From Streptomyces sp. H27-C3 (lineage in GTDB: Bacteria > Actinomycetota > Actinomycetes > Streptomycetales > Streptomycetaceae), in the NCBI RefSeq assembly GCF_030063415.1, contig NZ_JASITA010000049.1, forward strand, positions 1-50,249: a stretch of DNA of 50,249 nt, written 5' to 3'. Of this stretch, positions 16,948 to 25,259 are shown piece after piece. Within the stretch, counting starts at the first letter, position 1; each line of letters starts with the position of its first letter. The notes beneath the pieces were generated by a model. It did not search any database. It saw only the letters and a list, made by a program, of their open reading frames with translations, and was not told the origin of the DNA. The position numbers and the translations under genes were made by a program.

Positions 16948-18507
16948 TCACTGGGGTGGGTTGCCGTGCTTGCGGCGCGGCAGGTCGGAGTGCTTGCTGG
17001 TGAGCATCGCGAGGCACCTGGACAGGACGGACCGGGTCTCGCGCGGATCGATCACCTCGTCGATCAGGCCGCGCTCGGCGGCGTAGTACGGGTGGACGAG
17101 CTCCCGCGTGTACTCGTCGATCTTCTGCCGGCGCATGGCCTCGGGGTCCTCCGCGGCTGCGATCTCCCGCCGGAAGACCACGTTCGCGGCGCCCTCCGCG
17201 CCCATGACGGCGATTTCGTTCGTGGGCCAGGCCAACGCGATGTCCGCGCCGATGGAGCGCGAGTCCATCACGATGTACGCGCCGCCGTAGGCCTTGCGCA
17301 GCACCACGGAGACCCGCGGCACCGTCGCGTTGCAGTAGGCGTACAGGAGCTTGGCGCCGCGCCGGATGATGCCTTCGTGCTCCTGGTCCACGCCCGGCAG
17401 GAATCCGGGGACGTCGACCAGCGTGACCAGGGGGATGTTGAAGGCATCACAGAACTGGACGAACCGTGCGCCCTTCTCGCTCGCCTTGATGTCCAGGACA
17501 CCGGCCATGGCCGCCGGCTGGTTGGCGACGATTCCCACCGTCTGGCCGTCGATCCGGGCCAGCACGCAGACGATGTTCGGCGCCCAGGCCGCGTGCACCT
17601 CCAAGTGGTCGCCGTCGTCGACGATCTTCTCGATGACCGAGCGGATGTCGTAGGAGCGGTTGCCCTCTGTGGGCACCAGGTCGAGGAGGTCCTCTCCGAC
17701 GCGGTCGGCCGGGTCGTCGGTGGCGACGGACGGCGGCAGCTCCCGGTTGTTGGCGGGCAGCATGGACAGCAGGTAGCGGACCTCCTCCAGGCACGCCTCC
17801 TCGGTGTCGTGGACGAAGTGGACGACACCCGAGGTCTCGGCGTGCACGTCGGCTCCGCCGAGGCCGTTCTGGCTGATCTCCTCCCCTGTGACGGCCCGGA
17901 CCACGTCGGGCCCCGTGATGAACATCTGCGAGATCTCGCGGACGGCGAAGACGAAGTCGGTCAAGGCCGGAGAGTAGGCGGCGCCGCCGGCGCAGGGGCC
18001 GAGCATCACCGAGATCTGCGGGATGACGCCCGAGGCCCGGGTGTTGCGCTCGAAGATCCCGCCGTAGCCGGCCAGCGCGGAGATGCCTTCCTGGATGCGG
18101 GCGCCCGCACCGTCGTTGAGCGAGACGATGGGGCACCCGGCGGCGATGGCCATGTCCATCAGCTTGTGGATCTTGGCGGCGTGGGCCTCGCCCAGCGCGC
18201 CGCCGAAGAAGCGGAAGTCGTGCGCGTAGACGAAGACCGTGCGGCCCTCGACGGTGCCCCAGCCCGCGACGACGCCGTCACCGCTCGGCTTCTTCTGCTC
18301 CATCCCGAAGCCGGTCGCCCGGTGCACACGCAGCATCTCGACCTCGCTGAAACTGCCCTTGTCCACGAGCAGTGCGATGCGCTCGTGGGCGGTCAGTTTG
18401 CCTTTGGCATGCTGCCGTTCGGTGGCTCGGGGGTCGGCACCGTCGCGGGCCAGCTGCCTCCGCTCGGCCAGGTCTGTGAGTCGATCCTTCTGTTTTTCTG
18501 GTGGCAC
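16948..18507 (-). CDS. Acyl-CoA carboxylase beta subunit (carboxyltransferase)
   Basis: 519-residue carboxyltransferase of the AccB/PccB type, which carboxylates acetyl- or propionyl-CoA from a biotinylated alpha subunit. Glycine-rich oxyanion motifs are visible in both halves (GPCAGGAAYSPALTDF and RKAYGGAYIVMDS). It starts with GTG behind GGAAAGGAAG. In jadomycin-type clusters such a gene boosts malonyl-CoA supply. The biotin-carrying alpha subunit is not in the window, so it must come from elsewhere in the genome. Confidence 0.93.
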   Translation of the reverse strand: MPPEKQKDRLTDLAERRQLARDGADPRATERQHAKGKLTAHERIALLVDKGSFSEVEMLRVHRATGFGMEQKKPSGDGVVAGWGTVEGRTVFVYAHDFRFFGGALGEAHAAKIHKLMDMAIAAGCPIVSLNDGAGARIQEGISALAGYGGIFERNTRASGVIPQISVMLGPCAGGAAYSPALTDFVFAVREISQMFITGPDVVRAVTGEEISQNGLGGADVHAETSGVVHFVHDTEEACLEEVRYLLSMLPANNRELPPSVATDDPADRVGEDLLDLVPTEGNRSYDIRSVIEKIVDDGDHLEVHAAWAPNIVCVLARIDGQTVGIVANQPAAMAGVLDIKASEKGARFVQFCDAFNIPLVTLVDVPGFLPGVDQEHEGIIRRGAKLLYAYCNATVPRVSVVLRKAYGGAYIVMDSRSIGADIALAWPTNEIAVMGAEGAANVVFRREIAAAEDPEAMRRQKIDEYTRELVHPYYAAERGLIDEVIDPRETRSVLSRCLAMLTSKHSDLPRRKHGNPPQ

Positions 18508-18849
18508 GAGGTCTTCCTTTCCTGGAGGTCGGTCGGGGAGGCGCGGTCTGCCGCCTTCGGCGGATCGGCGTCAGGATCAAGCGGAGTCGGCCGCGCGGAG
18601 ACGACGGCCCGTCGGCAACCCGGGGCGCGCGCCGGCCGACAGCGGGGAGCCGGTGATCTCGCCGGGCCGCATCAGACACAGCACCGCCTTGGTGGTGGCG
18701 TAGCGCGCCGTGCCGACCGGCATGACGGGCCCCGGGCCGAGGCCGGTGATCAACGCGCCTGTGAGGGCGGGACCGACCACTCGCTGACGAAGGACACCCG
18801 GGCGGCGAGCGGCGGCCGCGTCAGGATGCGTCGTCCGGCCCGCACGGGT
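18508..18849. other. Gap with no convincing gene
   Basis: 342 bases between two minus-strand genes. One minus frame (stop near 18577) has coding-like third positions and a stretch PVMPVGTARYATTKAVL, but no start with a ribosome site and no family match that I recognise. It may be the remnant of a deleted gene, and should hold the carboxylase promoter. Confidence 0.4.
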
Positions 18850-19785
18850 TCAGGAGGCCGCCGACGCGCCGGCGGCCTGCCGGCCGAGGCACTCCTCGAA
18901 GAACGCGACTGCTCGCAGGTGGTAGGCGCGGGCGGCCCAGCCGAGGCTGATGTTGTGGCCCGCGCCCGGTTGGCGGTCGACGCGAACGAGGGGTGCCGCG
19001 GTAAAGCCCGCGGCCAGGTCGGTCAGGGACTCCTCGTCGTTCCGCCACCACAACTCGCACTCGGCGAAGGTCAGTCGCACCGGGACCCGTACCCGTCCGG
19101 CCAGCTCGGCGAACCGGAGTGGCCAACGCCCGGCCTCCGTCCGCTCGTGTACGGGCATCGGCCCGACCATGGTGTCGGCTTCGCGGAAGGTGTTCGGCGG
19201 GTAGTAGCGCAGTGCGCCCCAGTTCCGCTTCCAGCCGCTGTGCCGGTTCGCGCCCAGGAACTGGCTCGGGTCGTCGAGATAGGTGTGGCCGAGTCCGGAG
19301 ATGTCGAGCCCCAGCAGGGCCGGCAGGGACGAGTCCCGCTCGTCCGCCCCGGCAGCGTAGGCCAGGGCCAGTTTGCCGCCGAACGAGTGCGCGAGCATGA
19401 ACATCCCGGTGCCGGTGCCGCAGTGGTCCCCGAGGTGCCTCAGCGCCATACGCAGCGCCGTGGCCTGCTCGGTGAGCGTCTGGCCGCCCGGCAACTGGGC
19501 CGCGGACGCGCCGTAGCCAGGACGGTCGACCGCGACCACGGTGTACCCAAGCCGGGCGCCGAGCGTGAGCAGGGACACGTCAGGGTGGGCCTGCCCGTCG
19601 AAGTACGCGGCGCTCGTCCCGCCGCCGTGCACCGCCACGATCGTGCCCCGCGGCGGCCCGTCCGGTACGGCGAGGAGTGCGGACAGCGTGAGGTCGCCGG
19701 CCGGCAGCGACACCGGGTGCACGCCGTGGGACACCGGGTAGCCGGGCAGGGCCGGATGCCCGGATTCGGCAATCGGGGCGCTCAC
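18850..19785 (-). CDS. Alpha/beta hydrolase
   Basis: 311-residue alpha/beta-hydrolase fold protein. The oxyanion region VAVHGGG (about 50), nucleophile elbow AHSFGGKLAL and late catalytic-type GAGHNISLGW are present. It starts with GTG overlapping the stop of the upstream hydroxylase (GTGA), so it is made with it. Its role in the pathway is uncertain: it may release or hydrolyse an intermediate, open an epoxide, or act on a lactone. It is not a typical type II thioesterase. Confidence 0.82.
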   Translation of the reverse strand: MSAPIAESGHPALPGYPVSHGVHPVSLPAGDLTLSALLAVPDGPPRGTIVAVHGGGTSAAYFDGQAHPDVSLLTLGARLGYTVVAVDRPGYGASAAQLPGGQTLTEQATALRMALRHLGDHCGTGTGMFMLAHSFGGKLALAYAAGADERDSSLPALLGLDISGLGHTYLDDPSQFLGANRHSGWKRNWGALRYYPPNTFREADTMVGPMPVHERTEAGRWPLRFAELAGRVRVPVRLTFAECELWWRNDEESLTDLAAGFTAAPLVRVDRQPGAGHNISLGWAARAYHLRAVAFFEECLGRQAAGASAAS

Positions 19786-21251
19786 GCGACGTCCGGGGCA
19801 CCGAACCAGCGGCGCAGGGCGGCCTCCAGGCCGTCGGAGTCGTCGCCCGCCCAGGCTATGTACCCGTCGGGGCGGACCAGCAGCGCGGTGGCGCCACTGT
19901 AGGCCTCTTCGTCCTGTGGCGTCCCGGTCACGCTGACGACGCGGTCCTTCCATCCTGCCGTGACCGCACGAAGTTCCGGGTTGTCCGCGAGGTCGAGCAG
20001 GCAGCCCTGGGCCGCGTGCAGCAGGTCAGGGGTGCTCACCTGCCCACCGGCCGTGTTCAGGACCTCCGCAGCCATCCTGCGCCCGGCCAGGGGGTGCCCG
20101 CCGAGGTCGTACGCGACATCGAGGTGGCTGACCACACCGGCCAAGTGCCGCTTGACCTGGTCGAGGCCGAGCAGTTCGCCGAACATGTCGCGAAGCGGGT
20201 CGGCCTCGGGGCCGCCGAGGAAGACCATGCCCTGGGCGCGGGTGTTCATCAGCAACCGGGCACCCACCGGGTGGCGTTCGCCCTCGTAGGTGTCGAGCAG
20301 CCCGTCGGGCGCTGTGCCCCGGACCGTGGCGGTCAGCTTCCAGCCGAGGTTGGCCGCGTCCTCGACTCCGGTGCTCAGCCCCTGCCCGCCTGCGGGGAGA
20401 TGGATGTGCGCGGCGTCCCCGACGAGCAGGACCCGGCCGCGGCGGTACTCACTGGCCTGGCGGGTGGCGTCGGTGAAGGTGCTGACCCAGTCGCCGTGGC
20501 CGTGGGAGATGTCCTCACCGGTGAGGCGCTGCCAGGCGGCCGCGATCTCGGCGAACTCCGTTGTCTCGCCGCGGTCGGCCGGCGGGGCGCCGTGCTCGCA
20601 GACGATGATGCGGTCGATCCCTTCGGCCAGCGGCGCGGCCATCACCATGCCGCCGGGCAGCCGCTCGCCCAGGGGGCGCGGCTTGACCTGGCAGCCCACC
20701 ACGTCGGCGAGGTACATGCCACGGGTCGCCGACGTGCCGGGGAACGCGAAGCCCGCGGCCGCGCGGACCGTGCTCTGCCCGCCGTCGGCGCCCACCAGGA
20801 ACTGGGCGCGCAGCCGGTGCTCGCCGCCGGGACCCGCCACGGCGACCGACACGCCGTCGTCGTCCTGTTCCAGGGCACGGAATTCCCAGCCGCGGCGAAT
20901 GTCCGTACCGAGTTCGCCGGCCCACTCCTCCAGCACCGCCTCGGTCTGGGACTGCGGGATCCCGCGAGCTCCGAAGTGCGCGTCCTTCAACACGGTGTAG
21001 TCGAAGACGATCCCGCCGAAGTGGCCCATCGGACTGGTCTCGACGGCCCCGAATCGAGGGACGAGCCCCCGCTGCTCGAACGACTCCAGGGCGCGGGCGG
21101 TGAAGCCCAGTCCGCGCGACTGCCCGGTGGGCCGCTCAAGCCGCTCGACGACGATGACGTGCGCGCCGCCCAGCCTGAGTTCCCCGGCCAGCATCAGCCC
21201 GGCCGGGCCCGCCCCGATGATGACGACGTCTGCGTCCATCTTCGCTTTCAT
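19782..21251 (-). CDS. FAD-dependent aromatic hydroxylase (PgaE/JadH/UrdE type)
   Basis: 489-residue class A flavoprotein monooxygenase. It has the FAD motif GAGPAGLMLAGELRLGG (about 12-28), the middle DG motif (VGADGGQSTVRAA) and the ribityl-binding GDAAHIHLPAGGQGLSTGVEDA. The GHFGGIVFDY segment and overall layout match angucycline oxygenases that hydroxylate C-12 or C-12b. The ATG at 21251 has GAAGGGA five bases upstream; the frame runs on to 21272 without support. It is paired with another such enzyme just upstream. Confidence 0.92.
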   Translation of the reverse strand: MKAKMDADVVIIGAGPAGLMLAGELRLGGAHVIVVERLERPTGQSRGLGFTARALESFEQRGLVPRFGAVETSPMGHFGGIVFDYTVLKDAHFGARGIPQSQTEAVLEEWAGELGTDIRRGWEFRALEQDDDGVSVAVAGPGGEHRLRAQFLVGADGGQSTVRAAAGFAFPGTSATRGMYLADVVGCQVKPRPLGERLPGGMVMAAPLAEGIDRIIVCEHGAPPADRGETTEFAEIAAAWQRLTGEDISHGHGDWVSTFTDATRQASEYRRGRVLLVGDAAHIHLPAGGQGLSTGVEDAANLGWKLTATVRGTAPDGLLDTYEGERHPVGARLLMNTRAQGMVFLGGPEADPLRDMFGELLGLDQVKRHLAGVVSHLDVAYDLGGHPLAGRRMAAEVLNTAGGQVSTPDLLHAAQGCLLDLADNPELRAVTAGWKDRVVSVTGTPQDEEAYSGATALLVRPDGYIAWAGDDSDGLEAALRRWFGAPDVA

Positions 21252-21271
21252 GAGAGTCCCTTCAACGCGCA

Positions 21272-22810
21272 TTACCTGCGCCTCGGTGTGTGAGTGAATG
21301 CTCCGGACCGGCCGGGGCCGGGTGCAGGCGTGCCGAACCAGCGGCGCAGCGCCGCGCGCAGGCCGTCCGGGCGGATGCCCGCCCAGCCGACGTATCCGTC
21401 CGGACGAACCAGGAGTGCGCGACCCGCGGTCGCCCCGACCTCTTCCGCCGGAGGGGCGTCGCAGACGACGACTCGGCCGGCCCAGGGCGCGGCGACCGCT
21501 GCCAAGGTGACGGCCTCGTCCGAGTCCAGGAGGAACAGCACCCCGTTGCCGGCCCGCAGGAGCTCCGTGGTCCGCCGCGGGGCGCCGGGCGTCCGCGGGC
21601 GCAGCGGGAGGTCGGGCAGCCGCCGTCCCAGCAGAGCGTGCTCACCGGCGCCCATGGCGTAGCGGATGCCGAGGCCGCTGATCATTCCCGCCCAGTGTTC
21701 CTGGACACCGGGCAGAGTCAGGAGCTCGCTGAGCAGGACGCGGGTCGGCTCGACCTCCGGCCCGCCGAGCAGTAGGTGGCCCTGGGCCCGGATGTTGGCC
21801 AGGACGTCCCGTCCCACGGCGTGGCGTTCGGTGTGGTAGCTGTCGAGCAGGTCGTCGCCTGCCGTTCCACGGACCACTGCGGCCAGCTTCCAACCGAGGT
21901 TGAAGGCGTCCTGGATGCCCAGGTTGAGGGCCTGGCCGCCACTGGGCATCTGCCGGTGCGCGGAGTCCCCGGCGAAGAGCACCCGTCCGTGCCGGTATCG
22001 GGAGAGCTGGCGGTTGGCGTCGCCGAACGCGTTGAGCCACAACGGTGTCCCGTGGCTGATGTCCTCGCCCGTGACGCGCTTCCAGGCGCTGCACACCTCG
22101 GCGAAGTCGGGCGCGGTGCCGTCCCGGACACCCGGTGGCCGGCCGAACTCGTGGACCATCACCCGGGTCGTGCCGTGCCTGGTCGCGGCAATCGCGAGCC
22201 CGTGCTCCAGCCGTTGGAACCGCCGGTCGGCGACGTCCACCCCGGACACGTCGGCGCGCAGCAGCTCACGGGTGGCGTCCCGGCCAGGGAAGTCCGCCCC
22301 GGTCAACCGCCGTACGGTGCTGTCCTCGCCGTCGCAGGCGACCAGATAGCGCGCGCGGATCCGCAGCCTTCCCCGCGGGCCGACCGTCTCAGCCGCCACC
22401 TCTCCGTCGGCGGCCGTCACGGAGACCAGCCGGTGCGAGCGGCGCAGGTCGGCTCCCAGCCCGGCGGCCACCTCCTGCAGCATCTCCTCGGTGCGGGTCT
22501 GGGCGACCTTCCACTGCCCGGAATGGGTGCTGGGCAGTGCCAGGTCCAACGGCAGCCCTCCGAAGTGGCCGCGTGTCTCGCGCGGCGGCTGTCCGAGGTG
22601 CTTCGTCCAGTCGCGGGAGTCGAAGATCTCCATGGTGCGGGCGTGCAGGGTGGACGCCCGGGATTCGGTGGTCGGCCCCGGACGTTCGTCGACGACGACC
22701 ACCCCGGCGCCGCCCAGCCGCAGTTCCGCGGCGAGCGTCAGCCCGGCCGGACCCGCCCCGACCACGAGGACGTCTGCGGTCATGTTCGCAGGACCCGGAC
22801 CGCCGCTCAT
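21272..22810 (-). CDS. FAD-dependent aromatic hydroxylase, second type
   Basis: 512-residue class A flavoprotein monooxygenase with GAGPAGLTLAAELRLGG near 17-33, an ACDGEDSTVRRLTG DG motif and GDSAHRQMPSGGQALNLGIQDA. It is more divergent from the other two hydroxylases (HARTMEIFDSRDW in place of FTARALESFEQRG), so it probably acts at another carbon, as the second oxygenase of angucycline pathways does. It lacks the fused reductase domain of UrdM. The ATG at 22810 lies inside the inverted repeat and overlaps the cyclase 2 stop (ATGA). Confidence 0.9.
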   Translation of the reverse strand: MSGGPGPANMTADVLVVGAGPAGLTLAAELRLGGAGVVVVDERPGPTTESRASTLHARTMEIFDSRDWTKHLGQPPRETRGHFGGLPLDLALPSTHSGQWKVAQTRTEEMLQEVAAGLGADLRRSHRLVSVTAADGEVAAETVGPRGRLRIRARYLVACDGEDSTVRRLTGADFPGRDATRELLRADVSGVDVADRRFQRLEHGLAIAATRHGTTRVMVHEFGRPPGVRDGTAPDFAEVCSAWKRVTGEDISHGTPLWLNAFGDANRQLSRYRHGRVLFAGDSAHRQMPSGGQALNLGIQDAFNLGWKLAAVVRGTAGDDLLDSYHTERHAVGRDVLANIRAQGHLLLGGPEVEPTRVLLSELLTLPGVQEHWAGMISGLGIRYAMGAGEHALLGRRLPDLPLRPRTPGAPRRTTELLRAGNGVLFLLDSDEAVTLAAVAAPWAGRVVVCDAPPAEEVGATAGRALLVRPDGYVGWAGIRPDGLRAALRRWFGTPAPGPGRSGAFTHTPRRR

Positions 22811-23348
22811 GGGTGTTGTCTGTTCTCGGTGTGGTTCTTGGCGTGGTCGAGGGTGGCTTGGCTGTTGGTGGACAGGGCGGTGTGGACGTATTTCCTGGCG
22901 TCGTCGAGGGTGGCGCGGGGGCCGAGGATGTTGGTGATGTTGGTGGTTTTGATGGTGACGGTGTGCTGGCTGGTGACGGTGACGCCGTGGGGTGTGGGGT
23001 GGAAGGTCCAGGTGCCGGTGTGGTGGTCGAGGAGGGCGGGGAGGGTGATCTGTTTGTAGGAGATGCGGTGGTGGGGGGTGGTGACGCGGTAGGACTTGGT
23101 GGTGTGGATCGATCCGTCCTTGGCCTGGGTGTCCATGACGAGGGTTTGGAGGCCGGGGGTTTCCTCGGTGAGGTGGACGGTGTGGACGTGGGGGAGCCGG
23201 TCGGCCCACAGGTGGGCGTCGTTGATGAACGCGTAGGCGTCCTCGGCGGTGCCGTTGACGAGGACCGAGTCCTCGAACGAGAACGTCGCTTCCTGCGTGG
23301 CGTGCGCGAACTCCACATTCGTCTTCAACGCCGCCAACTCACTGCGGC
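22807..23348 (-). repeat. 542-bp perfect inverted repeat, copy B
   Basis: Reverse complement of 15271-15812 with no difference over 542 bases. It contains the C-terminal domain of cyclase 2 and the start codon of the downstream hydroxylase at 22810. Confidence 0.98.
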
Positions 23349-23784
23349 CCTTTTCCCGGGCCTCGGCCCGCGCCCGTTCCACCCCCGCCTGACCGGTGCC
23401 GCTCGCCGCGAACTTGTGCTCCAGCCGCACCCGCGACGCGCCCGCGCCGTGGCGTTCGATGGTCCAGACGCCGCCCAGCCCGGCGAACGGTGCCGCGCAC
23501 GTCAGATCCTCGAAGTGCATCTGCCATGTGTCGGGTTCGACGACCCGGCGGATCGTCCGGCTGCGCGGCCCGCCAGCGGTGGCCTCGACGATCCGAAGCC
23601 GGTCCTCGGCCTCGGGGGCGTCCTCGTGCACGATGTCGACGACCGAGGGGAAGATCCAGGTCCAGTTCCCGGTCTCGGCGAGCAGGCGGAGAACGTCTTC
23701 CGCCGGGACCGCGACGTCTGTCGCGTGCATGACCTGGTGCATGTCCGCATAGTCCAGATGTCCTATCCTTTCCAGGTTTCCCAT
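22807..23784 (-). CDS. Didomain aromatase/cyclase 2
   Basis: 325-residue SRPBCC didomain protein. The N-terminal domain (1-146) differs clearly from that of cyclase 1 (start MGNLERIGHLDYADMHQ, with a TWIFPSVVDIVHED core), while residues 147-325 are identical to cyclase 1. Two didomain aromatases in one cluster are unusual. The first may act on the reduced first ring and this one on a later ring, or one may be a redundant product of gene conversion. The ATG at 23784 is separated by 141 bases with hairpins from the monooxygenase gene upstream. Confidence 0.9.
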   Translation of the reverse strand: MGNLERIGHLDYADMHQVMHATDVAVPAEDVLRLLAETGNWTWIFPSVVDIVHEDAPEAEDRLRIVEATAGGPRSRTIRRVVEPDTWQMHFEDLTCAAPFAGLGGVWTIERHGAGASRVRLEHKFAASGTGQAGVERARAEAREKGRSELAALKTNVEFAHATQEATFSFEDSVLVNGTAEDAYAFINDAHLWADRLPHVHTVHLTEETPGLQTLVMDTQAKDGSIHTTKSYRVTTPHHRISYKQITLPALLDHHTGTWTFHPTPHGVTVTSQHTVTIKTTNITNILGPRATLDDARKYVHTALSTNSQATLDHAKNHTENRQHP

Positions 23785-23838
23785 GCTGGCTGTCTCCTGA
23801 TCGATGAGGCGGGAAGTGAGCAGGCCGGTCTCGACGGG

Positions 23839-23917
23839 CCGCCGCCGGCGCGAGGGATCCGGCGGCGGGGCGACCGCGTCAGCGCGTCCGCGCGCGGAGT
23901 TCTGTGCACGGACGCGC
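23839..23917. terminator. Two hairpins between monooxygenase and cyclase 2
   Basis: CCGCCGCCGG (23839-23848) pairs with CCGGCGGCGG (23859-23868), and GCGCGTCCG (23882-23890) pairs with CGGACGCGC (23909-23917). They could end or attenuate transcription coming from the antibiotic monooxygenase gene. There is no T-run, so confidence is limited. Confidence 0.45.
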
Positions 23918-23925
23918 CCTGCGGA

Positions 23926-24621
23926 TCACTCGCCTGCGGCGCGGGTGTGCACTACGCGGTAGGTGTTGCTGTCCTGCCAGGTCTGCAGGGCCGTTACGCG
24001 GGCGTCGACCTTCTGGCGCTCCACCGGGCGCTCGGACTGCGGCTGAGCGGTGAAGGCGTCGTAGGCCTCCTGGTCGTCCCACTGCGAGTAGACGACGACG
24101 AACATGCCCTCGAGCCCGCGGGCGCGCAGGCCCTTGAGAACGGTGTGGCTGCGGTAGCCGGGGACCTGCAGCAGCCACTCCTGAGAACGGCCGAGAGCGT
24201 CGACGAGGTCGTCCTGGTCGGACTCCTCGACCCCGAACAGTTCGATAGCGGTGCAGTCGTCGCGATCCGGGGAGATTTCGGTGACGCCGCCGAGCTCCGG
24301 CTTCTGCTGGGTGAACACGACCTCGTTCTGGAGCAGCCGGATCGAGGTGGTGATCTCACCGAACAGCGGGAGCGTCCGGTGCTTGAACTCCTCACCCGAG
24401 TAGCGGGCCTCGAGATCCTCGGTGCTGCGCCACTGAATGAAGTTGGCAGTTCCCGGCTTGCCCTGGCCTGCGTGGACCGTGCTGGAAATCCAGCCGTCGT
24501 ACGCCGCGGAGTTGACGATTTCGCTCATCGCCGCGAGTAGTTTTACCTGCTTCTCATCCGTGTCGGTCGAGAACAGGTTGAGGACGGTCAGGTGTCGGCC
24601 ATCGGCTGCGATCTTCGGCAT
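23926..24621 (-). CDS. Antibiotic biosynthesis monooxygenase (JadG/GilOII/AlpJ-like)
   Basis: 231-residue protein built of two ferredoxin-like ABM domains (about 5-105 and 115-225), with FIQWRSTEDLEARYSG in the first and VVVYSQWDDQEAYDAF in the second. This size and layout match the oxygenases that cleave ring B of angucyclines in jadomycin, gilvocarcin and kinamycin pathways, which work with a flavin reductase (here at 26599). The frame is open to 24819, but the ATG at 24621 has GGAAGAGG upstream and starts at the domain boundary. The extra 66 residues would cross the divergent promoter region. Confidence 0.85.
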   Translation of the reverse strand: MPKIAADGRHLTVLNLFSTDTDEKQVKLLAAMSEIVNSAAYDGWISSTVHAGQGKPGTANFIQWRSTEDLEARYSGEEFKHRTLPLFGEITTSIRLLQNEVVFTQQKPELGGVTEISPDRDDCTAIELFGVEESDQDDLVDALGRSQEWLLQVPGYRSHTVLKGLRARGLEGMFVVVYSQWDDQEAYDAFTAQPQSERPVERQKVDARVTALQTWQDSNTYRVVHTRAAGE

Positions 24622-24818
24622 TATTGCGCCTCTTCCGGTTTCGAATTTTCGGAACGCCACGAGCATCGCAGCCCATTCGGTACCAGTGAAGGCTCCCCGG
24701 TTCAGTATCGATGTTGATATTTCAGAGTTGCCGGGCGAACCACAGAGCTCTTCGAGATGTTTGTTAGAGGATCGAAAAGCCTCTTCAGCGGCTCCGGCCG
24801 GTGTCGCATGATTTGGCA
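24622..24818. promoter_or_regulatory. Divergent promoter region
   Basis: 197 bases between the minus-strand antibiotic monooxygenase and the plus-strand SnoaL-like gene. The centre is AT-rich for this genome (about 24700-24725). No clear operator found. Confidence 0.5.
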
Positions 24819-25259
24819 ATGCATCCAGGCCCGGAAGTGTTCGAAATAAGCGCCCTGCTGGACCGCTACCTCATCGGCCTCGACGACGGCGCAATCAACG
24901 AGGCTTGGGCGCGGGACCTCTTCACCGAGGACGCGCGGGTCGAGTTCCCGATGAGCCGGCACACGGGGCTCGACGGGCTTGACATCTACCACCGGGACGC
25001 GCTGGGGGCGTTCGCCTCCACCCAGCATCTCGGCTCACCCGCGATCGTCGACCGCGACGGCGACCTGGCGGTCTTGCGCGCCAACCTCATCTCGACCCAC
25101 GTCCACCACCCCGGGGCGGTCGGCGACTCCCTTTTCCAGGTCGGCACCCTCGTCACGGGCGAGGCCCGCCGGACCGCCGAGGGATGGCGGCTGGCCGTCC
25201 TGTCGTTCCGAGTGCTCTGGACCCGCGGAGCCCCCTCGCGGGCTCAGGAGCCACGATGA
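24819..25259 (+). CDS. SnoaL-like (NTF2-fold) protein
   Basis: 146-residue single-domain protein of the SnoaL_4/NTF2-like fold, with the typical opening ISALLDRYLIGLDDG and WARDLFTEDARVEFP. Such proteins act in aromatic polyketide pathways as cyclases, hydratases or hydroxylase partners. No ribosome site precedes the ATG at 24819 or the in-frame GTG at 24801, so it may be leaderless or start slightly upstream. The stop overlaps the ATG of the antiporter (ATGA), so the two are coupled. Confidence 0.8.
   Translation: MHPGPEVFEISALLDRYLIGLDDGAINEAWARDLFTEDARVEFPMSRHTGLDGLDIYHRDALGAFASTQHLGSPAIVDRDGDLAVLRANLISTHVHHPGAVGDSLFQVGTLVTGEARRTAEGWRLAVLSFRVLWTRGAPSRAQEPR

Noticed and set aside
18577..18780. 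Small minus-strand ORF upstream of the carboxylase
   Set aside because: Coding-like bases but no start with a ribosome site and no recognisable domain; kept only as a note in the gap entry.
16966..19902. 978-residue plus-strand open frame
   Set aside because: It lies antisense to the carboxylase beta-subunit and hydrolase genes, which show clear family motifs. Its Val/Gly/Asp/Arg-rich translation is the usual shadow of GC-rich coding DNA.
22135..24540. 801-residue plus-strand open frame
   Set aside because: Antisense to the hydroxylase, cyclase 2 and antibiotic monooxygenase genes; low-complexity translation without a domain.
24622..24819. N-terminal extension of the antibiotic monooxygenase to 24819
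   Set aside because: The extra 66 residues are not part of the ABM domain and would cover the divergent promoter; the ATG at 24621 has a ribosome site.
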